A DNA stretch of 64,000 bases from Limosilactobacillus caecicola (GCF_943192935.1 NZ_CALPCI010000006.1:1-64000); one strand, 5' to 3'; shown: positions 30,594-43,014, counted from the stretch's first letter. The notes: generated by a model from the letters alone, not told the origin. Numbers and translations are program-made.

Positions 30594-31577
30594 TTATTCT
30601 TGATTAACCCGATCAAAAACGCTCTTAAAAAGTGGGCTAACTGGTCGATTTTCATTGATCCGCTTGATCGCATCCGCAATCAATGGTGCCACAGAAACTT
30701 GCTTGATCTTCGCAATTTGCTTTTCCTTTGGCAATTGAATCGAGTCGGTCACCACCACTTCCTTGATTGGTGAATCTTGGAGACGCTGGATTGCTGGGCC
30801 AGAAAGGACCGCGTGCGTACATGAAGCGTAGACTTCAGTGGCACCTGCATCCATGAGGGCCTTAGAACCCAAGGTAATCGTGCCGGCAGTATCAATCATA
30901 TCGTCGATCATGATACACTTCTTGCCCTTCACGTCCCCAATAATGTGCATGATCTTGGCAACATTGGCCTTTGGCCGCCGTTTATCAATAATCGCAATTG
31001 GGGCCTTCAAAAATTCAGCCAGGGCCCGGGCACGAACCACGCCACCGTGGTCAGGAGAGATAACAACCGCATCCTTGGCAACACCTTGCTTGATAAAGTA
31101 ATCCGCCAATAATGGAGCACCCATCAAGTGGTCGACTGGAATATCAAAGAATCCTTGGATTTGGGCCGCGTGGAGATCGAGCGCGATCACCCGGTCAACA
31201 CCGGAATTTTGCAACATGTTGGCAACCAACTTCGCAGTAATTGGTTCCCGCGAACGGGCCTTCCGGTCTTGCCGTGCATAACCGTAGTATGGAATCACAA
31301 CGTTGATCGTCTTGGCACTTGCCCGCCGCAAGGCATCGATCATAATCAATAATTCCATCAAATTATCGTTAACTGGTGCAGACGTGGATTGAATAATGTA
31401 GACATTATCTCCCCGGATACTTTCTTCAATGTTAATTTGAATTTCGCCGTCGCTAAAGCGGTCAACAGATAATTTACCTAATTCGACACCGACTTCATCA
31501 GCGATCTTTTCTGCTAATGGCCGGTTCGAACTCAAGGAAAAAATCTTTAGGTTCGGGTCAAAGTATTTCTGTTTCAT
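30594..31577 (-). CDS. prs: Ribose-phosphate pyrophosphokinase
   Basis: Makes PRPP from ribose 5-phosphate and ATP, feeding Hpt, PurR and nucleotide synthesis. It has [17 protein letters not shown], the flexible loop [15 protein letters not shown], and the PRPP loop [12 protein letters not shown]. The frame opens upstream, but SD GGAGG 5 nt before ATG 31577 fixes the start, giving 327 aa. It lies downstream of glmU and purR, the usual purR-glmU-prs order of Firmicutes. Confidence 0.97.
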   Translation of the reverse strand: MKQKYFDPNLKIFSLSSNRPLAEKIADEVGVELGKLSVDRFSDGEIQINIEESIRGDNVYIIQSTSAPVNDNLMELLIMIDALRRASAKTINVVIPYYGYARQDRKARSREPITAKLVANMLQNSGVDRVIALDLHAAQIQGFFDIPVDHLMGAPLLADYFIKQGVAKDAVVISPDHGGVVRARALAEFLKAPIAIIDKRRPKANVAKIMHIIGDVKGKKCIMIDDMIDTAGTITLGSKALMDAGATEVYASCTHAVLSGPAIQRLQDSPIKEVVVTDSIQLPKEKQIAKIKQVSVAPLIADAIKRINENRPVSPLFKSVFDRVNQE

Positions 31578-31641
31578 GTGGTCCTCCAAAATAAAATCCC
31601 TTTTCATCTATAATCTTATTAACTGGTTGGGGAAAAAGCAA

Positions 31642-33009
31642 CTACCAAGGGAGCTTTTTTGCATAATCCGGCTTATTTGTTTGCCGGGAGCGGGCAATGG
31701 CCATATCAAACTGCTTTGTATCATCGGTAATGGTCGAACCGGCAGCGATGAATGAATCTGCCGCAATGTTGACCGGTGCGACAAGGTTGCTATTGCTGCC
31801 AATAAAGGCGTGGTCACCAACGTTCGTGTGGTGCTTTTGGGCACCATCGTAGTTGACGAAGACGACCCCACAACCAACATTGATGTTCTTACCCAGGGTG
31901 GCGTCACCAACGTAGGTGAGGTGACCAACCTTCGTTCCTTCGCCGATGTAGGCCTTCTTGACCTCGCAGAAGTTCCCGATATGAACGTTCTTGCCAATTT
32001 CTGCTTGGGGACGAAGGTGGCTGTTCGGACCAATGTCTGAACCATCGTGCATTTCGGCGTTTTCCAGTGTTGAAGAAATGATCTTGACCCCATCATGGAT
32101 CTTGGAATCCGTAATCCGTGATCCCGCGCCGATCAAGCAGTCACTACCAATTTGGGTTTGTCCCTTGATGACCACGTTGCCTTCGATCACCGTATCACGC
32201 CCGATCTTGACTCCCGCGTCAATGTAGGTCGATTCAGGGTCCACCATTGTAACCCCATTCATCATTAATTCTTCGTTAATTCGCCGCCGCATGATCTTAT
32301 TAGCTTGGGCTAAAGCCACGCGGTTGTTAACCCCCATGGATTCATCAAAGTCAGCCATCTTATAGGCGGTCACGACTTCACCCTGTTGCTTCAAAATAGC
32401 GATCACGTCGGTCAAGTAGTATTCACCTTGGGCATTGTCATTGTTAATCTGCTTTAACGCGGCAAACAACTTTTTGTTATCAAAGCAGTACACCCCAGTG
32501 TTAATTTCGTGAATTTCTTGTTCTTGCGGCGTGGCATCCTTTTGTTCAACGATGCGTTCAACAATGCCCACATCATTCCGGACAATCCGTCCATAGCCAG
32601 TTGGGTCCGGAGCAACTGATGTCAAAATAGTGACCGCTGCTTGCCGTTGCTTGTGGTATTCAAACAGTTTTTCAAAGGTGCTTGCCCGAAAAAGTGGGGT
32701 GTCACCACTGACCACCAGTGTTTCTCCGTCAATGTCACCCAAAACGTCTTCTGTTTGCATTACGGCATGACCGGTCCCTAATTGCTGCTTTTGTAAAGCA
32801 AACTTCGTCCGGTCACCCACCGCATTTTCGACGCTTTGGGCACCGTAACCAACCACCGTCACAATGTTGTCAATATGGGCCGCTTCCAGTTGGCTCAAAA
32901 CATGTTCAACCATGGTCTTACCACAGACTTCATGCAAGACCTTGTACAATTTGGACTTCATCCGGGTACCCTTACCAGCTGCCAGGATAATCGCATTCTT
33001 TTGTCCCAT
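31642..33009 (-). CDS. glmU: Bifunctional GlmU (GlcNAc-1-P uridyltransferase / GlcN-1-P acetyltransferase)
   Basis: Makes UDP-GlcNAc, the substrate of MurA. The N-terminal pyrophosphorylase domain has [15 protein letters not shown] and the C-terminal left-handed beta-helix (about 250-440) shows hexapeptide repeats ([30 protein letters not shown]). The frame opens earlier, but AAGGAG and the family N-terminus MGQKNAIIL place the start at ATG 33009 (455 aa, normal). It lies 7 nt after purR. Confidence 0.97.
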   Translation of the reverse strand: MGQKNAIILAAGKGTRMKSKLYKVLHEVCGKTMVEHVLSQLEAAHIDNIVTVVGYGAQSVENAVGDRTKFALQKQQLGTGHAVMQTEDVLGDIDGETLVVSGDTPLFRASTFEKLFEYHKQRQAAVTILTSVAPDPTGYGRIVRNDVGIVERIVEQKDATPQEQEIHEINTGVYCFDNKKLFAALKQINNDNAQGEYYLTDVIAILKQQGEVVTAYKMADFDESMGVNNRVALAQANKIMRRRINEELMMNGVTMVDPESTYIDAGVKIGRDTVIEGNVVIKGQTQIGSDCLIGAGSRITDSKIHDGVKIISSTLENAEMHDGSDIGPNSHLRPQAEIGKNVHIGNFCEVKKAYIGEGTKVGHLTYVGDATLGKNINVGCGVVFVNYDGAQKHHTNVGDHAFIGSNSNLVAPVNIAADSFIAAGSTITDDTKQFDMAIARSRQTNKPDYAKKLPW

Positions 33010-33016
33010 CAGTAAT

Positions 33017-33853
33017 TTACTCCTTACTATCAAATACTTGTTCTAAATAATTACCAGCTTGAACGTGGAAGTGTTTATTAACGCCGTCACGTGCATCCAC
33101 CTTAATCAGTGAGGTGCAGTCTTGCACTAACCGTTCGCCATCGAATTCACCTTCCGCAAACGCGGTCATCCCAACGAGGTGGGCGCCAAATTCTTGAATC
33201 AGGGACTTCATCCCATTCATTGTGCCCCCACCCTTCAAGAAGTCATCAACAACCACCACATTGGCGCCTTCCTTCATCGTGCGCCGGGACAATTCCATTT
33301 TCTTAATCCGCTGGGAAGAACCGGACACGTAGTTAACACTGACGGTCGAGCCCTCAGTAATGTGGGAAGAATTCCGAACAATCACAAAGGGCCGGTTCAG
33401 GTACATTGCCACGCTCTGGGCAATGGGAATCCCCTTCGTTTCAACCGTCATAATGACGTCCACGTCTTGATCTACATATTGGGTGGCAATCAATCGCCCA
33501 ACCTCGCGTAGAATGTCTGGCCGGCCCAGTAAATCTGATAAGTAGACATAGCCACCTGGTAAGAGACGGTCCTCATCATCGACAGCTTCCACCAATTTAT
33601 CAATAACCGCTCGGGCATTGTCGGCCGAATAAAGCGGCGTTAAACGGGCCCCACCACTGGCACCGGGGAGGGTCTCTAAACGCCCAACTCCCCACCGTTC
33701 CACGGTGTTGCGAATAATACTCAAGTCCTCGCTAATCGAAGACTTGGCAGAGTCGTAACGATGACCAAAAAACTTCAATGAAACTAATTCACGCGGGTGA
33801 TCCAATAAGTAGCGGGTCATGTCCACTAACCGGTTACTTCTTCTAACTTTCAT
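33017..33853 (-). CDS. purR: Purine operon repressor PurR
   Basis: A PRPP-responsive repressor of purine genes. The 278-aa protein has an N-terminal winged HTH (about 1-75) and a phosphoribosyltransferase-like domain with the PRPP loop [20 protein letters not shown] binding releases DNA in Bacillus; prs two genes down supplies PRPP. An inverted repeat with CGAAC cores lies at its promoter (33928-33945), a possible autoregulatory site. Confidence 0.95.
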   Translation of the reverse strand: MKVRRSNRLVDMTRYLLDHPRELVSLKFFGHRYDSAKSSISEDLSIIRNTVERWGVGRLETLPGASGGARLTPLYSADNARAVIDKLVEAVDDEDRLLPGGYVYLSDLLGRPDILREVGRLIATQYVDQDVDVIMTVETKGIPIAQSVAMYLNRPFVIVRNSSHITEGSTVSVNYVSGSSQRIKKMELSRRTMKEGANVVVVDDFLKGGGTMNGMKSLIQEFGAHLVGMTAFAEGEFDGERLVQDCTSLIKVDARDGVNKHFHVQAGNYLEQVFDSKE

Positions 33854-33913
33854 TGTCTAACCTCTTCAAATCTCATTCGTTGCTACGCTAAACTACATTT
33901 TGTATCTTTTCAA

Positions 33914-33945
33914 ATCATACCATAATTGTTCGTCTTTAAGCGAAC
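33914..33945 (-). promoter_or_regulatory. purR promoter with GTTCG/CGAAC inverted repeat
   Basis: Extended -10 TGG-TATGAT (hexamer 33914-33919). Just upstream is an inverted repeat GTTCG-N8-CGAAC (33928-33945). CGAAC is the core of Bacillus PurBoxes, but there the cores are 16-17 nt apart and in the opposite order, so PurR binding is only a possibility. Confidence 0.45.
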
Positions 33946-33963
33946 TTTTGCGGAATTTTTCCG

Positions 33964-33995
33964 AAAAAAAGCGGGCCATATTCGGCTCGCTTTTT
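33964..33995 (-). terminator. Intrinsic terminator after znuB
   Basis: Stem AAAAGCGAGCC / GGCCCGCTTTT with one mismatch and a 6-nt loop, followed on minus by TTTCGG. It closes the zinc transporter operon before purR. Confidence 0.75.
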
Positions 33996-34015
33996 AATTA
34001 TCAACATTTAAGTGG

Positions 34016-34810
34016 TTAATTGTTAGCCCAGCGGTGGTAAACAAGGGCAGACAAGTAAATAACGACCTCGATAGTCGAGGTAAAGAAGCTGACCGGCCAA
34101 CTGGTGACATAGCCCAGATAGAGTCCTAGCCAGATCCCAAGCAGCGCAAACAAAATTGCTAAACCAATCATCTTCGCCGTTCCGGTCGTGTAATATTTTG
34201 CGCTGGCCGCCGGGAGGGTCAGGAGAACAAAGATCAAAAGTGTCCCCACCATTTGGACCGCGACACTAACACTCAAAGCCAATAAGAGCAGAAAAACGAT
34301 GGAGATGAAGGTTTCGTTGAGACCATTGGCGGCCGCCCCGTCAGGATCGAATGAAGAAAATTTCAACTGTCGGTAGATCAAAAACACCACCGCCAAAACA
34401 ATCAGCGATAACCAGACCAATTGGACCACTTCATGACGACTAATGCCAACCACGCTCCCGAATAAGATGCTCGTGGCTGAACTAGCCGTTTTGCTTGACA
34501 GGTATAAGAACAAAATTCCTAATCCAATAAAAAATGCCGAGACAGCGGTGATCACGGACTCACGACGAGCCTCATCAATACTGAGTTGGCCAACCATGAC
34601 GGAGCTCAACATTGTAAACAAAAGCATGCCATTTAATGCTGGCCACCCCATAAAGAGGGCAAACGAGGCCCCAGCAAAGCCAATTTCAGAGAGGGTGTGA
34701 GTCATAAATGGCATATTGCGGGCAACCACAAAGACGCCAATCACACCGCTCACCACGGCAATAAACGTGCCAGCTACGAATGCATACCGCATAAAACTCA
34801 AACTAAACAT
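34016..34810 (-). CDS. znuB: Zinc ABC transporter permease
   Basis: ABC-3 family membrane subunit with about eight TM segments (for example SFMRYAFVAGTFIAVVSGVIG at the start); the conserved MPFMTHTLSEIGFAGASFALFMG region is present. The open frame starts inside znuC, but GAGGAGG 6 nt before ATG 34810 and the family N-terminus MFSLSFM fix the start (264 aa). It overlaps znuC by 8 nt. Zinc rather than manganese is inferred from the Zur-like box. Confidence 0.92.
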   Translation of the reverse strand: MFSLSFMRYAFVAGTFIAVVSGVIGVFVVARNMPFMTHTLSEIGFAGASFALFMGWPALNGMLLFTMLSSVMVGQLSIDEARRESVITAVSAFFIGLGILFLYLSSKTASSATSILFGSVVGISRHEVVQLVWLSLIVLAVVFLIYRQLKFSSFDPDGAAANGLNETFISIVFLLLLALSVSVAVQMVGTLLIFVLLTLPAASAKYYTTGTAKMIGLAILFALLGIWLGLYLGYVTSWPVSFFTSTIEVVIYLSALVYHRWANN

Positions 34811-35477
34811 GTTGGTCCTCCTCAATTGTTGGTAATTCATTGATGGGGCCCTCGCGATACTCAGCATTAGGTAATAATTGCAAATAACGAGTGCCATACC
34901 GTTTAGCCAGGTCCCAATCATGCGTAATGAAGAGAACACTGAGGTGATTTTGCTGAAACTTCGCCACCAAGTCTAACAATTCGTATTTCATCTCGTTATC
35001 GAGGCTGGCCGTTGATTCATCCAAAATCAACAGGCGAGGATCGTCAACGAGGGCCTGGGCCAGGTAAGCCCGCTGCTTTTCACCACCGGAAGCCAACCCT
35101 AATGAACGATCCTCAATTGCCGTCAAATCCGTCTTGCGAATAATCCGGTCAAGGCGCCCTTGTTCTTTGTGACTCAACCATGGTAAGCGGGACTTAGAGA
35201 GATTTAAAGCGGCAAAATCACGGATTGATAATGGATAGTTTGTTGGTAAGTTACGAAATTGGGGAACGTAGCCAATTTTCAAGCTTTTGGCCATCTCAAT
35301 GTCCCCTTGTTTAGGTTTTAGTTGACCCAACAGCGCACGAACAATGGTGGTTTTCCCGGCACCATTTTCCCCCACCATCACAAGAAAATCGCCCTCGTTG
35401 ATCGCAAAGCTCAGGTCTTTGACCACGGGCTGGTCCCCGTAAGCTAAAGTAATATTATTGACTGAGATTACTGCCAT
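34803..35477 (-). CDS. znuC: Zinc ABC transporter ATP-binding protein
   Basis: The 224-aa ATPase has Walker A GENGAGKTT, Q-loop region YVPQF, signature LASGGEKQR (a variant of LSGGQ), Walker B LLILDESTASLD and the H-loop FITHD. It overlaps both neighbours (znuA by 23 nt, znuB by 8 nt), giving a coupled three-gene operon. Confidence 0.93.
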   Translation of the reverse strand: MAVISVNNITLAYGDQPVVKDLSFAINEGDFLVMVGENGAGKTTIVRALLGQLKPKQGDIEMAKSLKIGYVPQFRNLPTNYPLSIRDFAALNLSKSRLPWLSHKEQGRLDRIIRKTDLTAIEDRSLGLASGGEKQRAYLAQALVDDPRLLILDESTASLDNEMKYELLDLVAKFQQNHLSVLFITHDWDLAKRYGTRYLQLLPNAEYREGPINELPTIEEDQHV

Positions 35478-36390
35478 TGTTGGCCTCCCGTTTCTGAATT
35501 TTAATAAGTTGTTGATATTGGTCCATCATCCATTGGACATAGGTCTGCCCAGCTGGTTTGGTTTCGGTAACGTTCAAGACTGGAACATCGTACTTTTTGC
35601 ACAACTTCAGCATATTTTTGATGGTGGTACTGCTCTCCTGACGATTATTAACGAAGAAGGCCACCCGGCGTTGACGAATTGCCGTCTGCATCATTGCAAT
35701 ATCATGTGGTGACGGGTCATTATCATCTTCAATCGCCTTGGCGAAATGCCGGTTCATAATTCGGTACCCTAAATTCTCTAAGGCGTAATCAAAGACCGGT
35801 TCACTAACCAGAACCTGATTATGTCCAGACTGGACACCGCGTTTGGCTTGTTCAATTAACTGATTCAATGGTTGCAAACTTTGCCGATATTTTTGGGCCT
35901 GGGTCGCATAATACTTGCGGTGAGCTGGATCAATCCGCGAGTACTGACGGGCCAAGGTCGTCGCCAGTTTGCTCATCGTCTGTGGTTGATACCAAACGTG
36001 TTCGTTGGCCCCACTTCGTTTGTGGGCGACCGTCTTGCCAACATTCACCACCGCCAAATCTTGGTTATTTGCCCCCACCATTTGGTTCAGCCAACTGTCG
36101 TAACCCAAGCCATTTTCAATAACCACGTTCGCCTCACTTAACTGTTGGGCCTGCTTAGTTGATGGTTGAAAGTCATGGGTATCCACCGCTGAATTATTAA
36201 TGAAGGATGTTGTTTGTCCATACTTACCAGCGACACTTTCCGCCACCTCACCATAGAAATTAAGACTGGTAACCACACGAATGGGTTTGGCCTGCCGTTG
36301 GCGGTTTGGTTGCCAACCGGTAATCATTAAAATGAGGGTGACTACCAAAAAGCCCACCAAGGTCCCTAATCCCCACCACTTTTTGTGCAT
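35455..36390 (-). CDS. znuA: Zinc ABC transporter substrate-binding protein without a lipobox
   Basis: A cluster A-I metal-binding protein of 311 aa. Metal-ligand candidates are His in VDTHDFQPS, His in ANEHVWYQP, a His in MNRHFAKAIEDD and the acidic region SPHDIAMM. The N-terminus has one hydrophobic helix (about 5-24) but no Cys for lipidation, so it is probably held by an uncleaved TM. The frame opens at 36396; AGGAGG 7 nt before ATG 36390 sets the start. A Zur-like palindrome lies just upstream. Confidence 0.88.
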   Translation of the reverse strand: MHKKWWGLGTLVGFLVVTLILMITGWQPNRQRQAKPIRVVTSLNFYGEVAESVAGKYGQTTSFINNSAVDTHDFQPSTKQAQQLSEANVVIENGLGYDSWLNQMVGANNQDLAVVNVGKTVAHKRSGANEHVWYQPQTMSKLATTLARQYSRIDPAHRKYYATQAQKYRQSLQPLNQLIEQAKRGVQSGHNQVLVSEPVFDYALENLGYRIMNRHFAKAIEDDNDPSPHDIAMMQTAIRQRRVAFFVNNRQESSTTIKNMLKLCKKYDVPVLNVTETKPAGQTYVQWMMDQYQQLIKIQKREANNGSNLSQ

Positions 36391-36408
36391 CTGCAATCCT
36401 CCTTTAAT

Positions 36409-36429
36409 AAATAGTAATCATTACTATTT
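36409..36429. promoter_or_regulatory. Zur-like operator of the zinc transporter operon
   Basis: A perfect 21-bp palindrome: half-site AAATAGTAAT, a central C, then ATTACTATTT. It differs from the B. subtilis Zur box (half AAATCGTAAT) by one base per half. It begins 19 nt upstream of the znuA ATG, close to the SD, where a repressor could block transcription. Confidence 0.8.
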
Positions 36430-36493
36430 AACTCACAAATGATATCTTAACGGAGATTAACCCCAGAAGCAACCAAAAAATCCCCCCGGACAT

Positions 36494-36536
36494 AAAAAAA
36501 CGGCGCACCATTGTTGAAGATTCAACAAGACGCTGC
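36494..36536 (-). terminator. ispE: Intrinsic terminator after ispE
   Basis: Nested stem: inner TTGTTGA/TCAACAA around ATCT and outer CGGC..GC / GC.GCCG, followed on minus by TTTTTTTATG. Confidence 0.7.
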
Positions 36537-36553
36537 CGGAGAAGTGGCTAAAA

Positions 36554-37405
36554 TTATAACAACATTACTAGATAAACTTCGGAACAAAAGCCCCGCATAC
36601 TATTGTAAATCCGTTTGGCCCGTGATTCACTATGACAAATGCCAAAAACGGTTGGCCCCGTGCCACTCATGTGGGCCATGTCCGCCCCTAATTTAATCAT
36701 GCCATCTTTAAGCTTGCGAATTTTCGGATATTCACGCATGGTGACTGGTTCAAGGACATTGCCCATTTTGGCAAAGGCCGCTTGCCAATTTTCCTCTTGA
36801 ATGGCCGCCAACAAACCAGTGTTGTCCAGGTGCTGGATCCGTTCATAATTAATCTGACGCAAAATCGTCGGTGTCGACACACTGACGCTGGGTTTAGCAA
36901 TCACCGCCCAGTAATGAGGACATTGTGGGAGGAGGGTGATTTGTTCACCGTGCCCTGTAACGTGAGCGGTATGGCTATAGATGCAGTATGGGACGTCTGA
37001 ATCAATCGTGAGAGACAGGCGAGCAAGTTCATCGTCAGATAACCCTAGCTCCCAGCCCCGGTTCAGTCCCCGTAGCACGGCCGCTGCGTCTGATGACCCA
37101 CCCCCGAGGCCCGCGGCAACGGGAATGTTTTTCTTAATCCGCACCGTCACCCCTTCCGACCGGTGGAAGCGAGTTTTCAGAATATGGGCCGCCTGATAGG
37201 CCAGGTTCCGCTGGTCATTCGGCAGGAAGCCACTGTCCGTATAGATTTTGATGGTTTGGGGACGAGTGTGGATATCAATCGTCAGGTAATCGGCTAAATC
37301 AACCGAGTTCATGACCATATTCCACTGTGGTGACCCATCGAGATACCGCATCGGCGTATCTAACGACAGGTTGATCTTGGCCGGTGCCTTTTCAGTGACA
37401 ATCAT
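36554..37405 (-). CDS. ispE: 4-diphosphocytidyl-2-C-methyl-D-erythritol kinase
   Basis: A GHMP kinase of the MEP isoprenoid pathway, 283 aa. It has KAPAKINLSLDT at the start, the ATP loop PVAAGLGGGSSDAAAVLRGLN and the C-terminal MSGTGPTVFGI. No other MEP gene is in the window, whereas a mevalonate-pathway HMG-CoA reductase is (46116). In lactobacilli that use mevalonate, an orphan ispE next to ksgA is common and its role is unclear. SD AGGAGG is 8 nt from ATG 37405; the frame opens further upstream. Confidence 0.93.
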   Translation of the reverse strand: MIVTEKAPAKINLSLDTPMRYLDGSPQWNMVMNSVDLADYLTIDIHTRPQTIKIYTDSGFLPNDQRNLAYQAAHILKTRFHRSEGVTVRIKKNIPVAAGLGGGSSDAAAVLRGLNRGWELGLSDDELARLSLTIDSDVPYCIYSHTAHVTGHGEQITLLPQCPHYWAVIAKPSVSVSTPTILRQINYERIQHLDNTGLLAAIQEENWQAAFAKMGNVLEPVTMREYPKIRKLKDGMIKLGADMAHMSGTGPTVFGICHSESRAKRIYNSMRGFCSEVYLVMLL

Positions 37406-37515
37406 GGACTCATCCTCCTCATTAAATATTTTGTTATTATAGTAACTTGCCTGCCGGCGGTTGGCAAGCCTCGTTAAGATAAAAGGAGGGATTGTAAACA
37501 ATCCCTCCTTTTATC

Positions 37516-38406
37516 TTAAATAATCGCTAATTTGTGAAAGCCATTGGCGAGTTCAATAAATTGGTTCAGCGTCAAGGCTTCTGGGCGCACCGTCCGTTCA
37601 ATCCCTAATCGTTCCAGTAATTGACCTGCCTGGTCTTGCTGGTCATGATCCTTCCCGATTACCGGTTTAAGGTTATTCCACAGGTTCTTGCGCCGATGGG
37701 CAAAACAGGCTTTGATAAATTTAAAAAGCTTTTGCCGGTCAAATGGTTCCACCGGCAGCGGCGTTGGCCGTGGTGTTAGCACCACAATTGCCGAGTCAAC
37801 ATTTGGTGCCGGGACAAACGCATGGCGAGATACCCCGAACGCTTCATGCGCCGTCATCGAATACTCGATCGCCAGAGTGAGGGCCCCATACTGCTTGGTA
37901 CCCACCTTGGCGGTCAAACGGTCCGCAACTTCCTTTTGCATCATTACACAAATGGCCGCCCACTGAACCGGGCTATTGAGCAATCCCATTAAGATCGGAC
38001 TTGTAATGTAGTATGGTAAATTGGCCACCACTTTGATTGGTCGCTTTGGATCAGTAAATTGTGTTTGGATAAGCTCCGGCAGGTTCGCCTTCAGAACATC
38101 CTGGTTCAGCACTTTAACATTCTGATATGGTGCCAGAACGTCATCTAAAATCGGCAACAAGTCGGTATCAATTTCTAAGGCCACAACCTCTCCAGCCGCT
38201 TTGGCTAACTGCTCGGTTAAGGCCCCGAGGCCCGGACCAATTTCAATCACGTTGTCCGCTTTGGTAATTTCAGCCGCGTCCACAATCCCGGTCAAAACGT
38301 TGAGGTCGGTTAAAAAATTTTGGCCAAACCCTTTTTTGGCATGGACCCCATACTTTTGAATAATTTCTCGCGTCCGTCGTCCATTCCCAATCTCAGCTTT
38401 TGTCAT
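37516..38406 (-). CDS. ksgA: 16S rRNA dimethyladenosine transferase
   Basis: Dimethylates two adjacent adenosines near the 3' end of 16S rRNA. The 296-aa protein has the SAM motif [16 protein letters not shown] and the catalytic motif [13 protein letters not shown]. The start lies inside the rnmV end (14-nt overlap) with SD AGGAGG. The order tatD-rnmV-ksgA-ispE is conserved in Firmicutes. Confidence 0.97.
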   Translation of the reverse strand: MTKAEIGNGRRTREIIQKYGVHAKKGFGQNFLTDLNVLTGIVDAAEITKADNVIEIGPGLGALTEQLAKAAGEVVALEIDTDLLPILDDVLAPYQNVKVLNQDVLKANLPELIQTQFTDPKRPIKVVANLPYYITSPILMGLLNSPVQWAAICVMMQKEVADRLTAKVGTKQYGALTLAIEYSMTAHEAFGVSRHAFVPAPNVDSAIVVLTPRPTPLPVEPFDRQKLFKFIKACFAHRRKNLWNNLKPVIGKDHDQQDQAGQLLERLGIERTVRPEALTLNQFIELANGFHKLAII

Positions 38407-38965
38407 GCTCTGCCTCCTGATCTAACTGCTTCACCGCAACATTAAATTGATCGCGGGTGATGCGAAACACGTTAAGTCGTTTTAGAAGTTGCTTTCCATT
38501 GCCATAACCAATCCCTAAAATTTGCCCCAGACGTTCCCGCCGGTAACGCGCCGCTTGACCACTAACCAAGTCATGGTTCGCCAAGTCTTGACGAGTAAAT
38601 TCTGGCGTCAAAGGGGCTTCCTCAGTATACAGGCTTTGCAAAGCTGCTTTGATGGTTGCCTGGGAAGCGTGCTCGACTCCTAAACTGCCATGTGCTTCGG
38701 TCGGAACACCTTGATCTCGACGAATAAAAGCGTGCTTCACCCCTGGAATTGCCTGGCTGATCATTTTCCGCAGCCGTTCCCCATTAAAATCGGGGTCCGT
38801 AAACACGATCAGTCCCCGGGTCTGCTGTAATTTTTTCAGTTGTTCCAGGTCATCTAACGACAAAGCAGACCCGTTTGTCTCAAACGTGTCTGCATCTACC
38901 GCGCGCTGAATTTGTTTGGTATCATCCTTGCCTTCCACAACGATGACTTCTTTAATCTTCTTCAT
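38393..38965 (-). CDS. rnmV: Ribonuclease M5
   Basis: A Toprim nuclease that makes the final cuts in 5S rRNA. The 190-aa protein has the Toprim motif [13 protein letters not shown] and the [10 protein letters not shown] acidic motif. The frame opens inside tatD; MKKIKEV at ATG 38965, which overlaps the tatD stop by 14 nt, matches the family start. Confidence 0.95.
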   Translation of the reverse strand: MKKIKEVIVVEGKDDTKQIQRAVDADTFETNGSALSLDDLEQLKKLQQTRGLIVFTDPDFNGERLRKMISQAIPGVKHAFIRRDQGVPTEAHGSLGVEHASQATIKAALQSLYTEEAPLTPEFTRQDLANHDLVSGQAARYRRERLGQILGIGYGNGKQLLKRLNVFRITRDQFNVAVKQLDQEAEHDKS

Positions 38966-39761
38966 GCGGTTCCCTTTTCTTAAATAATCGACGAGCATTT
39001 GCAAAACTGGCCGCGGCAACCGTCTGTGGAGTTTCACCCAGGAGGTCACTCAAGGCCAGCACAGTGTAGTAAGTAAAAGCGGGTTCATTTTGCTTGCCCC
39101 GGTACGGCATGGGGGTTAAGTATGGTGCATCCGTTTCCACCATCAGACGGTCCAACGGCGTCACCTTTGCCGCGGCGTGGACGTCCTCAGCCCGGTGGAA
39201 ACTCACCACTCCACTATAGGAAAGTGACATCCCGAGGTCCAGGAATTTCTGTGCCCACTCCGCGTCACCAGCAAAGCTGTGCATGACCCCGCCAAAGTCT
39301 TCAACATGGGCTTGACGCAATAATTCATACGTCTCAGGTAACGCTTCTCGGCAATGAATGGAGACCGGCAGGTGCATTTGCCGGCCGATCACCAACTGAT
39401 CTTGAAAAACCCGTTTTTGAACCTCCCGGGGTGAAGTATCCCAGTGATAATCTAAGCCAATTTCACCAATGCCGACCACCGCGAGATCAGCTAACTGCCT
39501 TACCAGTTGCTGGCGGTGTGCTGAATCATAGTCCTTGGCGTCTTCGGGGTGCCAACCCACCACCGCGTGTAATTCCGGATACTGGTGCGCTAACTTGAGG
39601 GCACGCGTATTCAACTGTTCGTTGGAACCTACCATATTCATCTCAACGACCCCATAATGACGGGCCCGGGCCAGGTAGGCGGGCACATCACCGTAAAAGC
39701 AATCATCGTTCAAATGGGTGTGTGAATCATAGATCCGCAGTGGCAATAATTGATCCGTCAT
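38952..39761 (-). CDS. tatD: TatD family metal-dependent hydrolase
   Basis: A TIM-barrel metallohydrolase, likely a DNase acting on 3' ends. It has IYDSHTHLND, GIGEIGLDYHWD, SIHCREA, MHSFAG and VETDAPYLTPMP. A TTG start at 39785 is possible, but GCGGAG 7 nt before ATG 39761 and the family N-terminus favour 269 aa. It follows metG by 16 nt and couples to rnmV. Confidence 0.94.
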   Translation of the reverse strand: MTDQLLPLRIYDSHTHLNDDCFYGDVPAYLARARHYGVVEMNMVGSNEQLNTRALKLAHQYPELHAVVGWHPEDAKDYDSAHRQQLVRQLADLAVVGIGEIGLDYHWDTSPREVQKRVFQDQLVIGRQMHLPVSIHCREALPETYELLRQAHVEDFGGVMHSFAGDAEWAQKFLDLGMSLSYSGVVSFHRAEDVHAAAKVTPLDRLMVETDAPYLTPMPYRGKQNEPAFTYYTVLALSDLLGETPQTVAAASFANARRLFKKREPHEED

Positions 39762-39777
39762 TGATCTGCTCCGCAAA

Positions 39778-41868
<2,091 letters not shown>

Positions 41869-41896
41869 TCATTCCCGGCGAATTATTAATTTCAAA

Positions 41897-42748
41897 TTAG
41901 AACAGGTCTAATTGTTCTGGATCATGGGGGACGAGCCCAGTAAAGTGTAAATTCAGCATTTTCTTGAGCATGAGCGCATTCGGGGCGGCGTCCCCTGCCG
42001 AATTATTGTTAAAAATCACGCACAGTTCGCGCGGCTGGGGCTGCAGTTGATGAATTTGTTGCACGAGTTCCTGGAGCTCAGCCGTGGAATAGCGGTAACG
42101 GGTCCGCTGTTTGCGCCATTCCCGTCCCGGGTGATACCAGCCTTGTGCATTGCGACCGTGCAAGCGAATTAACGCCAACCCGGGCGTGGTCGTGGCCAGG
42201 TAAAATGGCACCGTTGCTTGAATTTGGTGGGGTTCATCCGCCGCCACCAACGTCAAATGCAGGTCTCGACAGTAGCCAACCAATGATTGGACAACGCCCG
42301 GCCGGTACCAACTCTGGTTACGGAGTTCAATGGCAACGGGCAAGTCACCCATTAATTCACGCACCTTCATTAAGTACTCGATATTTTTCACCTCCGCCGT
42401 AAACTGGGGTGGAAACTGGAACAGGACCGTCTTTAATTGGTCAGTGGCAATCATTGGTTGGAGCACTTGCCGAAAGCGGGTAAACATCTCCGGCAGGTCC
42501 ATGCCATCAGGGATTATTGACCGCGGGTGACGAGTCATCGACTGGTGGGCCTTCACAATAAATTGAAAGCTTGGGCTCACCTGGTTAATCCACTGTTGAA
42601 TGGTTTTTAATTGGGGCAGGGCGTAGAAGAACGTGTCAACTTCCACCGCTGGTAATGATTGCGCATACTCACGGAGTGCCACTGGGCGGTGCGCATGAAT
42701 CAAGGCCGGATGTTCAGTCCACGTGGTTAATGCAATCGTCGTTTTCAT
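41897..42748 (-). CDS. DUF72 family TIM-barrel protein
   Basis: The 283-aa protein matches the DUF72/YecE family, including EVDTFFYALPQLKTIQQW, KAHQSMTRHPR, VLFQFPPQF, ELRNQSWY and RLHGRNAQGWYHPG near the C-terminal half. The function is unknown. It stands alone downstream of an AT-rich, gene-free gap. Confidence 0.88.
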   Translation of the reverse strand: MKTTIALTTWTEHPALIHAHRPVALREYAQSLPAVEVDTFFYALPQLKTIQQWINQVSPSFQFIVKAHQSMTRHPRSIIPDGMDLPEMFTRFRQVLQPMIATDQLKTVLFQFPPQFTAEVKNIEYLMKVRELMGDLPVAIELRNQSWYRPGVVQSLVGYCRDLHLTLVAADEPHQIQATVPFYLATTTPGLALIRLHGRNAQGWYHPGREWRKQRTRYRYSTAELQELVQQIHQLQPQPRELCVIFNNNSAGDAAPNALMLKKMLNLHFTGLVPHDPEQLDLF

Positions 42749-43014
42749 ATTAGCCCCCTCTCAAAAAATAAGAAAATCACTCAATTTGCTCATAATTACG
42801 ACTTTTCTTAAAAATCGCTAAATGCATATTAAATGAAATATTCACGTTGAAAATGCATAGTGATCATAAAATATACGCAGTGATCGTCAGTTTTTACACG
42901 ATTATGAATATCGGCGCTGACCGCCTTTTTATCACTTTCTCATAGTACCACAAATCCCTTTAAAACAGCATTTAAACATGGTATTTTAAGTTTGAATGAA
43001 GGGAGACGATAATT

